Assembly: GCF_011386835.1 (NCBI RefSeq)
Contig: NC_088792.1
Location: forward strand, 63,285,287-63,349,286
Length of the DNA stretch: 64,000 nt
DNA from: Chrysemys picta bellii
Taxonomy: Eukaryota > Chordata > Testudines > Emydidae
Direction: 5' to 3'
Shown here piece by piece: positions 44,052 to 55,230 of the stretch. How positions within the stretch are numbered: the first letter of the stretch is position 1; the number at the start of each line of letters is the position of its first letter. The notes under the pieces are model-generated. The model was not told the DNA's origin and made no database searches. It worked only from the letters and a program-made list of their open reading frames with translations. The position numbers and the translations under genes were made by a program.

Positions 44052-47000
44052 CAGGGCTGGCATTACCATGAGGTGAACTGAGGCGGCCGCCTGAGGTGCC
44101 AGACTGTGGGGGGGCACCACAATGTTCTACACTCTACCACTAGGACCCAGAGTGCAGAAAATTATGTCTGCTGCTGGTGCATATGTATTCTCTCCGCTCT
44201 AGATGCACAGAGATGGTGGAGTGCTGCGCTGGAGGAAGGAGGGCACAAGAGACATAACAGGCAGTCAACTGAAGTAGTAGAAGCCAGTTAAGTCCTTAAG
44301 ACGCTGATATCTTCCCTCACTCAGGCCCTGCTATCAGCCAGCTTATTTGTCCCCTTCAATTGAGTGTTGAGAGCCACTATAGCTGGCACAGAACAGTCAT
44401 GAGTGAAAGAAAAAAACGCCCCTCTGGGGCAGCATTCAGAAAAAGAAAGAAAGCAAAGGAAGCTTTTCTATCTAAGCAGGAAGGAGCTCTCCTGAGATAC
44501 ATAGACACAAATGTTCACGGTGAGTGAACTTCCGGCCCCAGTGAGGATGTGAGTGGTGAGGAGATGCCTGATCTTCCAGTTAGTCAGAGTGCAGGTGACC
44601 TGGCAGCTACTGCAGCATCCATAGCTCCATCTCAAATGGATGTAACCATGCACATTCCTGAAGAAAAGTGTAGATCAGAGAAGAGTGTGGTGGAGGTGCA
44701 AGAAATGGCTGCTGCTGAGTTTAGTTCCATAAGTCTAGATGATCCAGGACTGTGGACCCACTTGAGCAGTAGCCTGAGGGACTTCCTTGTCCTGCATGGG
44801 CCATAGCAAGTGAAAAACTTCATGTTCCTCAAAGACAATGAAAATAGAAGTTTCCATCCAATACATTACTAGTGTGAAATCCCCAATGGTGACAAAGTGG
44901 AGAGGCCATGGCTTATGTACTCAAAAACCCAGAATGCTACATACTGTTTTTGTTACAAACTCTTCCAGTCTAATGTTCCAGCCACATTGGGTTCTACAGG
45001 AACAAAGGACTGGAAAAATCTGGCTAGAAATCTGGCATGCCATGAGAACGCAGCAAATCACCAGAGAACATTCCATACGTGGAAAGAGCTTGAAAAGAGA
45101 CTAAGGTTAAAGGCCACTATAGATGATCAGCATCAAGAGAAGATTGCATCAGAGTCTCTTTACTGGCAAAAATGTTCTGAAAAGGCTCATTGCCATTGTG
45201 AGAATGCTTGCTACCCAAAACCTAGCACTGTGTGGCACTTCAAATCAGCTGAATATGCCAAGCAATGGAAACTTCCTTAAAATGGTGGAGCTGATGGCTG
45301 AGTTTGATGCTGTACGCCAGGAGCATCTAAGAAGAGTCACCACCCAAGAAATGTACACACACCACTACCTTGAAAAAACAATTCAAAATGAGAATCATAT
45401 AGTTACTGGCAACAAAAGTCAAACAGAAGATTGTGGCAGATCTGAAGTCAGCAAGATATTACTCTGTTGTTCTGGACTGCACACCTGACATCAGCCACGT
45501 GGAACAAATGACTTTAATGGTGCGTTTTGTAACAACAGAACCTAGTGAAAATGTCCCTGCAATGGTGACTGTCAGAGAGCATTTTCTAGAATTTATTGAC
45601 ATTGATGATACTACAGGAGCAGGTGTGACAAATGTGCTTCTTAAAAAGCTGGAAGATATGGGAATTGTGATAGGTGACATGAGAAGTCAGGGCTACGATA
45701 ATGCTGCCAACATGAGAGGAAAGAACAGAGAAGTGCAGACATGGATCCGAGAGTTAAACCCGCCAGCTTTTTTTGTCCCATGCAGTTCTCATTCATTGAA
45801 CTTGGTGGTCAGTGATGCAGCATCAGCTTCTACTGAAGCTGCTGAATTTTTTAATGCAATTCAAAGCATCTATGTATTTTTCTCTGCATCAACTCATCAA
45901 TGGCAAATTTTGAAGCAACATCTGGGAACATCCTCTCTGACACTGAAACCACTGAGTGCCATACGATGAGAAAGTCGAGTGCAGGTGATAAAGCCTATCA
46001 AACACCAAATTGGGAAGATAGATGATGCCATAGTTGCCATTATGGAGGATAATGCTATGACAGGAACTGTTCCTGGGAGAACAGGGGCAGAGGGAAATGG
46101 AATCACCAGAAACATACATAACTTCAAATTTCTGTGTGGCTTAGTGTTGTGGCATGACATACTGTTTGAAATAAATGTTGTAAGCTAGGACTCCAAGGTG
46201 TTGACCTTGATATATCTGGAGCAATGGAACAACTGGACAAAGCAAAGTCATACCTACAGCCTTACTGGTCAGATGAGGGATTTCAAAACATTCTGAAGAG
46301 TGCACAGAAGTTCGCAGAGGAACTTCACACTGAAGCTATTTTCCCACCCATTCAAGAAAACAAGAGTCACCAAAGAAGAAGACGACATTTTGATTACGAG
46401 GCACGGGATAATCCCATAAGAGACTCCACACAACAATTCAAAGTTGAATTCTTGAACCAGGTGCTAGATTGTACAATACAGTCAGTTGAAGAACATTTCA
46501 TGGAGATCAAGGAACGCAGCAGTATATTTAGGATGTTGTATGATATTTCCAAACTCCTCACTGTACCTGACGAAGACCTACACCAGCAATGCAGGGCACT
46601 AGAGACAGTGTTGACACATGATGACATGCGCAATATTGATGCGAATGATTTAGGTGATGAACTGAAAGCCCTTTCAAGATACATTTCAGCAGGATCAACT
46701 CCAAAGGCTGTTCTGGAATATATGTGCACAAATAAGATGACCACCCTCTTTCCAAATGCTTTTGTTGCTCTGCACATACTTCTAACACTTCCTGTAACAG
46801 TTGCCAGTGGAGAACGCAGCTTCTCCAAGCTGAAGTTAATAAAAACACAGCTACGCTCCACAATGATACAAGAGAGGCTGGTCAGCCTTGCAACCATCTC
46901 AATAGAGCATGAGCTGGCCCAGACTGTGGACCTTCAGGAAGCAGTTCAAATCTTTGCAACCAAGAAGGCACGGAAAGCACCACTTTGATTATTCAAACAG

Positions 47001-47272
47001 ATAAAAATGCCGGTGTTTACTATGCAGACAAGAAAAGTTACATTTGCTGTTCAGGCATTTGAAAGTTAAGTGTTACTTAAAATTTTTGAACAAGGCATTT
47101 TAAGTTGTTAGTTCTCCTTTACTGGGGTAGGTAGCAGAGCAGTACCATGAGAGGAGTAGAACAGGAAGAAGGCAGAATTGAGGCCTTTCAAAGTTTTGGC
47201 CCAAGTGAGGGCGCATGGGGGCGTCATTTGAGCTCCCCGCCACAGGTGCCAAAATGTTGTGGGCTAACCCTG
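44052..47272 (+). mobile_element. Full-length hAT transposon, 3.2 kb
   Basis: Left end CAGGGCTGGC, right end reverse-complemented CAGGGTTAGC, with a second shared motif just inside (GAGGTGCC / AGGTGCC). Flanking 8-mers ATTAGAAG (44044-44051) and TTTAGAAG (47273-47280) differ at one base, a slightly aged hAT duplication. It contains one transposase gene in several frames. The element at 57581-59330 is a deleted relative on the opposite strand. Confidence 0.88.
44399..46988 (+). pseudogene. hAT transposase pseudogene (zinc finger, hATC type)
   Basis: From ATG at 44399 the frame begins 'MSERKKRPSGAAFRKRKKAK'. A TGA follows near 44525, then pieces at 44549-44806, 44897-45280, 45433-45969 and 46224-46988 in different frames. 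In order there is a TTF-type cysteine-rich part ('YCFCYKLFQ'), the catalytic region with '[11 protein letters not shown]', 'GDMRSQGYDNAANMRG' and 'PCSSHSLNLV' (C-x2-H), and the C-terminal dimerisation domain 'LTLPVTVASGERSFSKLKL' ending 'KKARKAPL'. The whole protein would be around 850 residues, of the ZMYM-like/TTF hAT group. At least one stop and four frame changes make it inactive. Confidence 0.88.
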
Positions 47273-47280
47273 TTTAGAAG

Positions 47281-47896
47281 TTAGTTGAGAGGAATGGACA
47301 CAGGCCATAAGCAATATGTATGTAATGGTAAGATGTAATAGGATCAGACAGACTAATTTTTTTGTGCATCACAAATGATTTCTTATGCTAAGCATTATCG
47401 CTTATGCCACAGTATTACTATCTCAAGTGGCACAAGATTACTTCTTTGCCTCACACTCTGTGGAGATGCTCTTGGGTTCAGGCTTTTGGGGAGGTTGCAG
47501 TTACTTTCAGGAAGCATTTAACATATTCCTGACATATTCTGCAAAATTCTGCCTCTTGGAATTAATAGTTAAGTCCTTGTTGTCTGCTCATTGCATGGCA
47601 GGAAGGTTCTTTTTGCTAATGACAGCTGAGAAATGCATGGGTTTCAGACATGCAGCTCTCGGAAAAAGCCTGGCTGTAACAGAGCTCCAGTCCTGCACTT
47701 TCATGTGCACTTCATCTTTACACACAAGTAGTCCCCAGGAGGTCAATGCTCAGCTCACACACTTAAAGTTAAGCCCAAGCAAAAGTATTTGCAGAACTAC
47801 GGGACTAACAAAAGCTAAAACTTATCATTATATTTTGATAGGAGCTGGCGAAATCAAACGAAAAATACTGAAAGAAACCTCAGTGTCTTGAGTTGT
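47281..47896. other. Non-coding stretch with a 168-codon open frame
   Basis: The frame 47385-47891 starts immediately right of the hAT element. It is rich in Leu, Ser and Cys, has hydrophobic runs near its start, and matches no family I know. Its base composition does not differ from the flanks. I regard it as a chance opening, not a gene. Confidence 0.4.
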
Positions 47897-48266
47897 TTCA
47901 GAGTAGCAGCCATGTTACTCTGTATCCATAAAAAGAACAGGAGTACTTGTGGCACCTTTTAGACTAACAAATTTATTTGAGCATAAGCTTTCGTGGGCTA
48001 CAGCCCACTTCATCGAATGCATAGAATGGAACACACAGAAAGAAGATATTTATACATACAGAGAACATGAAAAGGTGGAAGTTGCCATACCAACTGTAAG
48101 AGGCCAATCAATTGAGATGAGCTACCATCAGCAGGAGAAAAAAAATATTTTGAAGTGATAATCGAAATGACCCATAGAAGGTGTGAGGATAACTTACCAT
48201 AGGGAAATAGATTCAATTAGTGTAATGACCCAACCATTCCCAGTCTATGTTTAAACCTAAGTTAAT

Positions 48267-48433
48267 TGAGCAATGGCCTGCTAAACCCAGGGTTGTGAGT
48301 TCAATCCTTGAGGGGGCCATTTAGGGATATGAGGCAGAAATCTAGTTGGGGATTAGTCCTGCTTTGAGCAGGGTGTTGGACTAGATGATCTCCTGAGGTC
48401 CCTTCCAACCCTGATATTCTATGATTCAAATAT
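48267..48433 (+). mobile_element. CryI-type SINE inserted in Penelope UTR
   Basis: Starts within the tRNA-like head (TGAGCAATGGCCTGCTAAACCC) and continues with the B-box-like GGTTGTGAGTTCAATCC, then the body and the CR1-like tail CTCCTGAGGTCCCTTCCAACC with ATTCTATGATTC. About 18 bases of the 5' head are missing compared with the copy at 931-1119. Confidence 0.8.
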
Positions 48434-48528
48434 GATTCAAATTGTATCTAATTTGCATATTAATTCAAGTTCAGCAGTCTTTCTTTGGAGTCTGTTTTTG
48501 AAGTTTTTTTATTGCAAAATTGCCACCT

Positions 48529-48846
48529 TCAATCTGTCACTGAGTGGTTAGAGAGGTTGAAGTGTTCTCCCAATGGTTTTTGAATGTTATGATTCCTGAT
48601 GTCAGATTTGTGTCCATTTATTCTTTTGCGTAGAGATTGTCCGGTTTGGCCAATGTATATGGTAGAGAGGCATCGCTGGCACATGATGGCATATATCACG
48701 TTGGTAGATGTGCAGGTGAACAAGCCCCTGATGGCGTGGCTGATGTGATTAGGTCCTATGATGGTGTCACTTGAATAGATATGTTCGCAGAGTTGGCATC
48801 GGGCTTTGTTGCAAGGATAGGTTCCTGGGTTAGTGTTTATGTTGTA
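48529..48846 (-). pseudogene. Penelope-like GIY-YIG endonuclease domain fragment
   Basis: The upstream part reads 'NPGTYPCNKARCQLCEHI', a Cys-rich linker typical of Penelope-like proteins. The nuclease follows with 'NVIYAIMCQRCLSTIYIGQT', the GIY-YIG-type core, and 'GQSLRKRINGHKSDI', which carries the conserved Arg and His. A stop follows 'NHSVTD'. The domain itself has no internal break. In intact elements it follows a reverse transcriptase and cuts the target DNA; here the reverse transcriptase is absent, so it cannot act alone in transposition. Confidence 0.88.
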
Positions 48847-48855
48847 TGGTTCCTA

Positions 48856-49020
48856 CTTGAGATTGCCCTGTTTATGCATCCCAGGATCACATTAGCTCTT
48901 TTGGCACAGCATCACACAGGGAGCTCATGTTCAGCTGATTATCCACCATGATCCCCAAATCTTTTTCAGAGTCACTGCTTCCCAGGATAGAGACCACCAT
49001 CCTGTAAGTATGGACTACAT
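48856..49020 (-). mobile_element. CR1 fragment, left piece
   Basis: The minus frame reads 'SILGSSDSEKDLGIMVDNQL', matching the '[18 protein letters not shown]' block of CR1 ORF2. It stops at the hAT insertion and resumes at 49788. Confidence 0.78.
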
Positions 49021-49779
49021 CAGTGGTTCTCAACAGTGGCGGATTAATAATTTTGCCGCCCCTAGGCCGGGAAATAATTGCCGCCCCGGCCCCGCCCCCA
49101 CTCCGCCCTTTCCCCGCCCCCATTCCAACCCCCTCCCCAAAGTCCCAGCCCAAACTCCACCCCCTCCCTTCCCCTATTGGATCCCTTCCCCAAATCCCCA
49201 CCCCCGGCCCCACCTTTTCCCCCACACGTGGCGTTCCCCCTCCTCCTCCCTCCCTCCCTGCCCTGCAAAACAGCTGTTTCGCGGTGCAAGTGCTGGGAGG
49301 GGAGAGAAACAGGACGCGGCAGTGCCCTTGCAGAGGAGGCGGAGGTGAACTGGAGCAGGGGGGCAGGGTGCGGAGGGGAGCTTCCGCCCCTGCAAATTTG
49401 CCGCCCTAGGCCTAGGCCTTGTCGGCCTAGGCAATAATACGGCGCTGGGTCTCAAAGCCGGTCCCCTGCTTGTTCAGGGAAAGCCCCTGGCGGGCCGGGC
49501 TGGTTTGTTTACCTGCCGCGTCTACAGGTTTGGCCAATCACGGCTCCCACTGGCCGCGGTTTGCCACTCCAGGCCAATGGGGTCTGCGGGAAGGGCAGCC
49601 AGCACATCCCTCGGCCTGCACCACTTCCCACAGCCCCCACTGGCCTGGAGCAGTGAACCGCGGACAGTGGGAGCTGCGATCAGCCAAACCTGCAGATGCG
49701 GCAGGTAAAAAAACCAGCCCGGCCAGGCCTGCCAGGGGCTTTCCCTGAACAAGCGGCAGACTGGCTTTGAGACTCACTG
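49021..49779. mobile_element. hAT fold-back element with long inverted repeats
   Basis: CAGTGGTTCTCAA at the left and TTGAGACTCACTG at the right. The inverted repeats extend inward for well over 100 bases (GCTTGTTCAGGGAAAGCCCCTGGC at both ends). Flanks GACTACAT (49013-49020) and GACTACCT (49780-49787) differ at one base. It is inserted in CR1 RT sequence and is itself interrupted by the element at 49034-49447. It has no coding capacity. Confidence 0.82.
49034..49447. mobile_element. hAT MITE nested in another hAT, 414 bp
   Basis: Left CAGTGGCGGATTAAT; right end reverse-complemented CAGCGCCGTATTAT. Flanking GTTCTCAA (49026-49033) and GGTCTCAA (49448-49455) match at 7 of 8. Removing it restores the outer element's left end. 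The interior contains GCGAAACAGCTGTTTTGC-type and GGGATCCAATAGG-like segments shared with the MITE at 18147-18521, so the two are related families. Confidence 0.82.
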
Positions 49780-49787
49780 GACTACCT

Positions 49788-50095
49788 TCTTTGTTCCTAG
49801 CTGTATACATTTTCATCTAGCCGTATTAAAAACACACATTGTTTGCTTGTGCCCAGTTTACCAAGCAATTTAGATTACTCTGAATCAGTGATGGGTCCCT
49901 TTCATTATTTACCAGCTTCCCCTCTGCCTTTTCCCCACTCCCCACCCCCACAGTTTGTGTGTCACCTGCAAACTTTATCAGTGATGATTTTATGTTTTTT
50001 TTCCCAGGGCATTGATAAAAGTGTAAATATCATTGGTGAACTACTAGCTATCTCCTCCTGGAGCCCCACTTTGGATACGCACATTCTTCTTTGAA
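49788..50095 (-). mobile_element. CR1 fragment, right piece
   Basis: The minus strand shows a decayed RT core around the catalytic box (TTTGCAGGTGACACACAAA near 49965, where FADDTK is expected) and the preceding block. It is more decayed than the other CR1s and belongs with 48856-49020. Confidence 0.6.
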
Positions 50096-51724
50096 AGAAA
50101 GAAATGTCAAGTCAGGCTAGTCCTCTGGTAAGCAGAAGGAGGCCATGACGTCTGCTAGTGGGACAGAGTTTGCCTTCTAGTGAGCTATTGTCTTGAAGGA
50201 CTACAGGAGAGAAGTGACGAGGTGAAAAGTGATCATGGCCAGGTAGATAGTCACATTTATCGATTAGTAACATTTTCAAAAGCACCTAGGTGACTTAGGA
50301 GTCTAAATTCTATTTTAAAGTGAGTTAGGAGTCTAAGACACTTAGGTACTTTTGAAGATGTTTCCTATAGATTAAAAAAACCCTATCTGACTTGATACGT
50401 AGATTGGCTCTGGGCATAACTATATGGTAACCGCATGTTCTTCTTAGTATTGTCCTTATCCTCCCTCCCTCTTTCTTTCCCATGGACCTGACCCAGAGCC
50501 CACTGAAGCCAAGGGGAGTCTTTCTATTGAATTCAATGGGCTTTGGATCATGGCCATTGCTTAACCTTACAGGGGTGCTGGAACAATTTGTATAGTGGGG
50601 TTGCTGAGAGCCATTGAACCAAACTGTAAACCCTGGAGATAACAGAAACCACTTCATGCCAGGTGGTGTGGCAGCATCCCCAGCACCTCTAGTTCCAGCA
50701 CCTATGTAAGCTTATGCCTTAATTTAAATCGTGAGCTCTTCTAGGCAAGGGCTGGCTCCTATCTGGATCCAAACTTTCAAGTTTCAGGGATGTTTAGCTC
50801 CACAGATTGGTTCAAGCCCTCTCCAGTTGTGAAACTGTCCCTGTCTTTTTGGCATATTTATTTTTCTAGTTCACTTGTCTATACTTCCAGCTTGCCATTT
50901 TACCCCAGCAGCTTTATGGCAAGACACAAAACTTACCAAAAGTGTCACCAAAATAAAGATTCATGTATAGGACTGGGTGGATGGGGGAAGTGAATGGAGT
51001 CTGAGGCTCTCAGCACCAGTACTAACAGAAACATGTGGTGCCAGCTTTTACTGGTTTTCTACTTGCATTGCAGTATACAGCATAGTTCCTTAGTTCATAG
51101 GAAACTGAATCTGTTTGATAAATATTAATAAGAACTGGCAGTAGTCATGGTGTTTAAATCTTTCAGTTCCACATAATCATTTATATTCATCTGCAAGAAC
51201 ACTATAGCTTGTTTAGAAATAACATTAAGGGCCAAATTGTCAATGAATCTCTACTAATTCAAGGATGGGATGAAGGATCAGACAGTGGCACTCTTGCATT
51301 AGCTCAGCTGACCAATGGGAATGGGGAGCAAGAACTCTTCAAGGAGATTGAATATATCATTTGAGATCTGTAGTTTATCCTTTTATGACATAATTGGACT
51401 GCTTTTATTCTACAGTAGCCAAAATAATTGTATGTTTATGAATAGTTAGTTACATGTATTAAGATTTGTTGCATTACTGCTTGTTTAGAAATTTTTGTAT
51501 AGGCATGATGATAAATAGTTCAAGTTAAGTAGAGATTTAATAAACTGTGGTGAGTGTGGGAGGAGAGTGGGATTATTCCAATTTTTTCCCTTTGGACCTC
51601 CTCCCTATACCACGTGAGGTTCATTCTGAAGTCAGTAGGAGTTTTGCCACTGACTACAATTGGAGAAGAATCAACTCATTACATTAGTTTTACAGTACGT
51701 TATCCCTGTTTTATATCAACTTCC
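50096..51724. other. AT-rich non-coding stretch
   Basis: No genes. At about 50498-50552 there is a degenerate palindrome, CCCACTGAAGCC...ATTGAATTCAATGGGC, of a kind repeated elsewhere in the window (for example 60778-60815). Confidence 0.45.
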
Positions 51725-51732
51725 CCTACACC

Positions 51733-53966
51733 CAGGGCCGGATTAACTTTTTGTGGGCCCCCATTGGGGAAATAGGGCATGTGATGGGGGGCGGTCCACA
51801 GAGTGAGGGGCCAATTGGGAGCAATGAGACGCAGCGCAGGAGGAGTGGCCCCACTTAGCCCAGCACAAGGGCACTGTTTACAAACCCCAAACTGCTAGAC
51901 GCACATTGGCCCGCCCAGCCCTGTGCTGCCAGTGTGCCCCTTCCTCACTGCGCCCTGCCCAGTGCCCTGCCCTTATGCCAGTGCCCCCTCACCCAGAGAC
52001 TTCCCCCACAGATCCCTATGCCCAGCACCCTCTGCCTAGAGACCCCTCCCACTGACTTCCCACCACAACTGCACAGCACCCTGCACAACATACCCCCTGT
52101 CCAGCACCCCCCTCACAATCCCACCATCACAGCTGTACAGTGCCCCATATTCCTGAGGGAATTCTGCATCAACTTCTGTGCATAATATTTTAAAATTCTG
52201 ATTTTTTGTTTATAATAAATAAATGTGGAAGCTCCACCATGGCAGTGGGGAGCACAGGCCACTGGCGGCATGGAGGTGGGAGAATATCCTGCAGCCTCCC
52301 CCATCCCCCTGGGACAGGGACTTGGCAGTGAGACTGAACCTGACCCTGACACAGCACAAGGGCCATGCCTTCCCCAGAAACACCCTGGGGCCCTGCCCCT
52401 TTTGTGCCAGGCACACACCAGGTGTGGGCAGGGAGGCTCAGCCCAGCAGCAGGATCCAAGTGCAGAGGGACTTAGTGTGGGGGGATCCAGATGGAGGTAA
52501 GAGGGTTCTGTGGGGGGGAAGTCTGGGGGCAGGCAGCTCAGTGGGGGATCTGGATGCAGGTGCAGGGGCAATGGGAGTCTGCAGGGGGGACCAAGTGAAC
52601 GTGGTTGGAGCTCAGCGGCCGGGGGGAGTCTGGGTGCAGGGGAGGTGGGGTTGTTGTACTTAAAGTACTGCACAGGATCTTTTCAGGGGGAATAAGGCAA
52701 ACACCACATTCATTGGTAATACATGCATCAATCAACACTGTATTATATGCATATGATCTATATTACACTCATGCACTCACATACACACACACAAACACAC
52801 TCCATCTTGTTGTTGTTGTTACCAACTAGTTGCCCCCCTTAACTTCACTGGCCAGGTGAGTTAGATAGGGGAGGGGTGGAGCCGGGCTTCTGCTGATCTG
52901 GATCAATGCTCTGATGTTGACAAGACCCAGGGTCCTCTGCAAGACACCTCACATTTATAGCAGCTTCCCTCTCATGCAAATCTATACCAGATTCAAAATC
53001 TGTGTCCATTGGTCCTTTGTGCTGCTTCCTTTTGGGTGTTGAACAGTATTCGAACAAAGAGGGTGTTTCCAAAAGAAGGTGCTTGATTCTAAACCCCACC
53101 GCTCTGCCAGAGGCTCAATATGTCTGCCCTTCTTTAGTGAGCCTACTTGATAAGTTTGATTGTCCTTGGGTCTGGCTTCTATCCCCTCTCCAACTAGCTG
53201 TCTGGAGGTGCTTGCCTTCCACGCCTTGCTCATTCACACCTCATTCATTTAACATGCCAATTGATTAAGGGAGTGTGGGGAGGGGGAATCTTATTCTACT
53301 CCGAGCAAAAAGACATTTTTCTTCTACTTTAACTATCCTTGGGGGCTATAACATTATACCAAGGCTTAACACAAAGTTTTCCATAAGTTTTTCCACATAG
53401 GGATCTGATACAAAGTTCCTATATCAAAGGACTTGATACAAAGTTGTATGAAAACAGCTTAATACAGGGTTATATGAAGAGGCATAATACAAAGCCATAT
53501 GAAAGTTAGAGATTATATATGGATAGGCTTAATACAAGGTTATATAGAGAGGCATAATACAAAGTCATATGAAAGTTATGTGAAGATGCTTAATACAGAG
53601 ATTTATCTAGAGGGTTCATTTGGGTGGGGGTGTAGGTGGGTGGGGCTCCGTGGGGAGGGTAGGTGGTTGGGGCTCATCGGGGTGGTACAGATACAGGGGA
53701 GGTGGGGCTTGTCAGGGTGAGGGTTTGATGGGCCTGCTTAACAGGGAAGCCCCAGCTGCTGCGGGAAGGGAGCAAGCTGTGAGAAGAGGCAGGGGAGAGG
53801 GAGCTTGGCTGCCCCACTGCAGCAGGAGCCTTACTGCCAGGAGCACCAAGCTTCTGCCCCCCGCAGGAGAGAGCAGGGGGCGGAGAAGAGTGGGCCTGGT
53901 CGGGGCCCCCCTGAAGTGTGTGCCTGGCTCCATGGCACCAGTAGCTCCATGGTAAATCCGCTACTG
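51733..53966. mobile_element. hAT non-autonomous element, 2.2 kb composite
   Basis: Left CAGGGCCGGATTAAC; right end reverse-complemented CAGTAGCGGATTTACC. An exact 8-bp duplication CCTACACC flanks it (51725-51732 and 53967-53974). The interior is a patchwork: C-rich tandem units at 51950-52140, a segment starting near 52150 (GAGGGAATTCTGCATCAA) that looks like a separate repeat, simple repeats near 52778-52820, and the tandem array at 53400-53605. No transposase was found. Confidence 0.78.
53400..53605. repeat. Tandem array of TACAAAGTYATATGAA units
   Basis: GCTTAATACAGGGTTATATGA, GGCATAATACAAAGCCATATGAAAGTTA, GGCTTAATACAAGGTTATATAGA and GGCATAATACAAAGTCATATGAAAGTTA alternate, giving a dimeric unit of about 60-70 bases with two sub-units. 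It is internal to the hAT element. Confidence 0.7.
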
Positions 53967-53974
53967 CCTACACC

Positions 53975-54844
53975 TGCCACTGGTCTTTCACTCTTGTGTT
54001 TACAGAATATTCATTCTCATTATATATTTCCAACAAAACGTATTAAAAACACCCACAGATTTGCCCGATAAACACATAATGGGAAAAAGAAGTATGAAAT
54101 CAGTTTTACGGGATGGTTAAGACAGTAGCAATTCTAGAGAATCTGAAGAACCATTTCCTCCCACACACACATATCAAAACAATCTGGTCTGTTTCTTATT
54201 AAGGCTGCTATAACATGTGATGCCAGAAAAAGCAATTTTTTTTCTCCCTTAACAATTAGAGGCTCAGGATTCTGCAATGAATCCCAGCAAGTGAGAGAAT
54301 GGAGACAGTTCTTGCGATATCATCCATCTATGTGCTAAAGCCCATTTTTAAAGGTCTAATTTCCAGAAATTATGGTTCATTCTAATAAAAGTTTTAGGTT
54401 TTTTTAGAGGACCCTGCAGCCGTGTCAAATTTTCAAATTTTAGGGTCAAATTTTCAGTTGTGGGCTCAGCTTGCAAACCAGCACTGACCATTTTTTGTGC
54501 CTGCAAAACTCTGGGCTTAATTCTCCTTTCAGTTACACAGGGGTAAGGTCAGGAGTGATTCCATCGGAGTCAGTGGAGTCGCACCAATGTAAAAACTTGT
54601 CAGAATGAAGACTCAGGCCCTCTCTGTACCAGTGAGCTTTTATACATGCAAATCAAGTCATTCTATCTTTTCTATCTCAGTTGTTGTTAAGGTGCCTATT
54701 ACTGTGGCAAATGGGCTACTAATTACTCAATTTGCATGCCCACTTTCAAGTGTACATGCAATTTTGCAGATGCATTCCTGCAAGAGCAAAATTTGAGTTT
54801 GAGATCAGCTGAAAGGTTGTCTCTTTTAGAGCACCAAAATACTG
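53975..54844. other. Non-coding stretch
   Basis: AT-rich, with no recognised genes or repeat boundaries. Confidence 0.4.
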
Positions 54845-55230
54845 ATTTTATTTATTTACTTATTATTTGTATTGCCCTCTGAACCACAACCACAAATCAG
54901 GGCACTGTGCAAACAGATGATAAAAAGATGGACCCAGAGCTGGCTCCAGGCACGAGCGGAGCAAGCACGTGCCTGGGACGGCACATGCTAAGGGGCAGCA
55001 TTCCATCCATTCTTGGGGCGGCAGAGTCTGAGCGGGGTTATTGTTTGTTTGTTTTTCTGCTTCGGCAGTTCGGGTGGTGGCAGTCCGAGGTCCAAGCGTT
55101 TTTTGTTTGTTTGTTTGTTTGTTTGTTTGCTTGGGGCAGCAAAAATGGTAGAGCCGGCCCTGGATGGACCCTGTCCTAAAGAGCTTACAGATTAGTATAA
55201 GGCAGAAAATAACAGAAGGCTACAACAAAC
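54845..55230 (+). repeat. Ancient LINE-tail-like repeat, split by a MITE
   Basis: Left piece 54845-54934 and right piece 55171-55230 match 27571-27775 in order (AATCAGGGCACTGTGCAAACA, then CTGTCCTAAAGAGCTTACAG). The intervening bases are the hAT MITE. Confidence 0.5.
54935..55162. mobile_element. hAT MITE, 228 bp
   Basis: Left CAGAGCTGGCTC; right end reverse-complemented CAGGGCCGGCTC. An exact 8-bp duplication GATGGACC flanks it (54927-54934 and 55163-55170). It contains a (TTTG)n tract at about 55099-55129. Confidence 0.9.

Larger units (their letters stand above)
47897..48851 (-). mobile_element. Penelope-like element, 3' part
   Basis: On the minus strand it runs from the C-terminal endonuclease (48846-48529) through a 3' UTR to the terminal tail ending ACATGGCTGCTACTCTGAAA at 47897. 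The tail (AGACTAACAAATTTATTTGA, ATAAGCTTTCGTGGG) is homologous to the arms at 39.5 kb. A tRNA-derived SINE sits inside the UTR. The reverse transcriptase part is missing on the 5' side, so the copy is 5'-truncated. Confidence 0.85.

Noticed and set aside
49010..49455. Proline-rich open frames of about 110-128 codons
   Set aside because: They lie in the C-rich interior of a hAT MITE and follow from composition.
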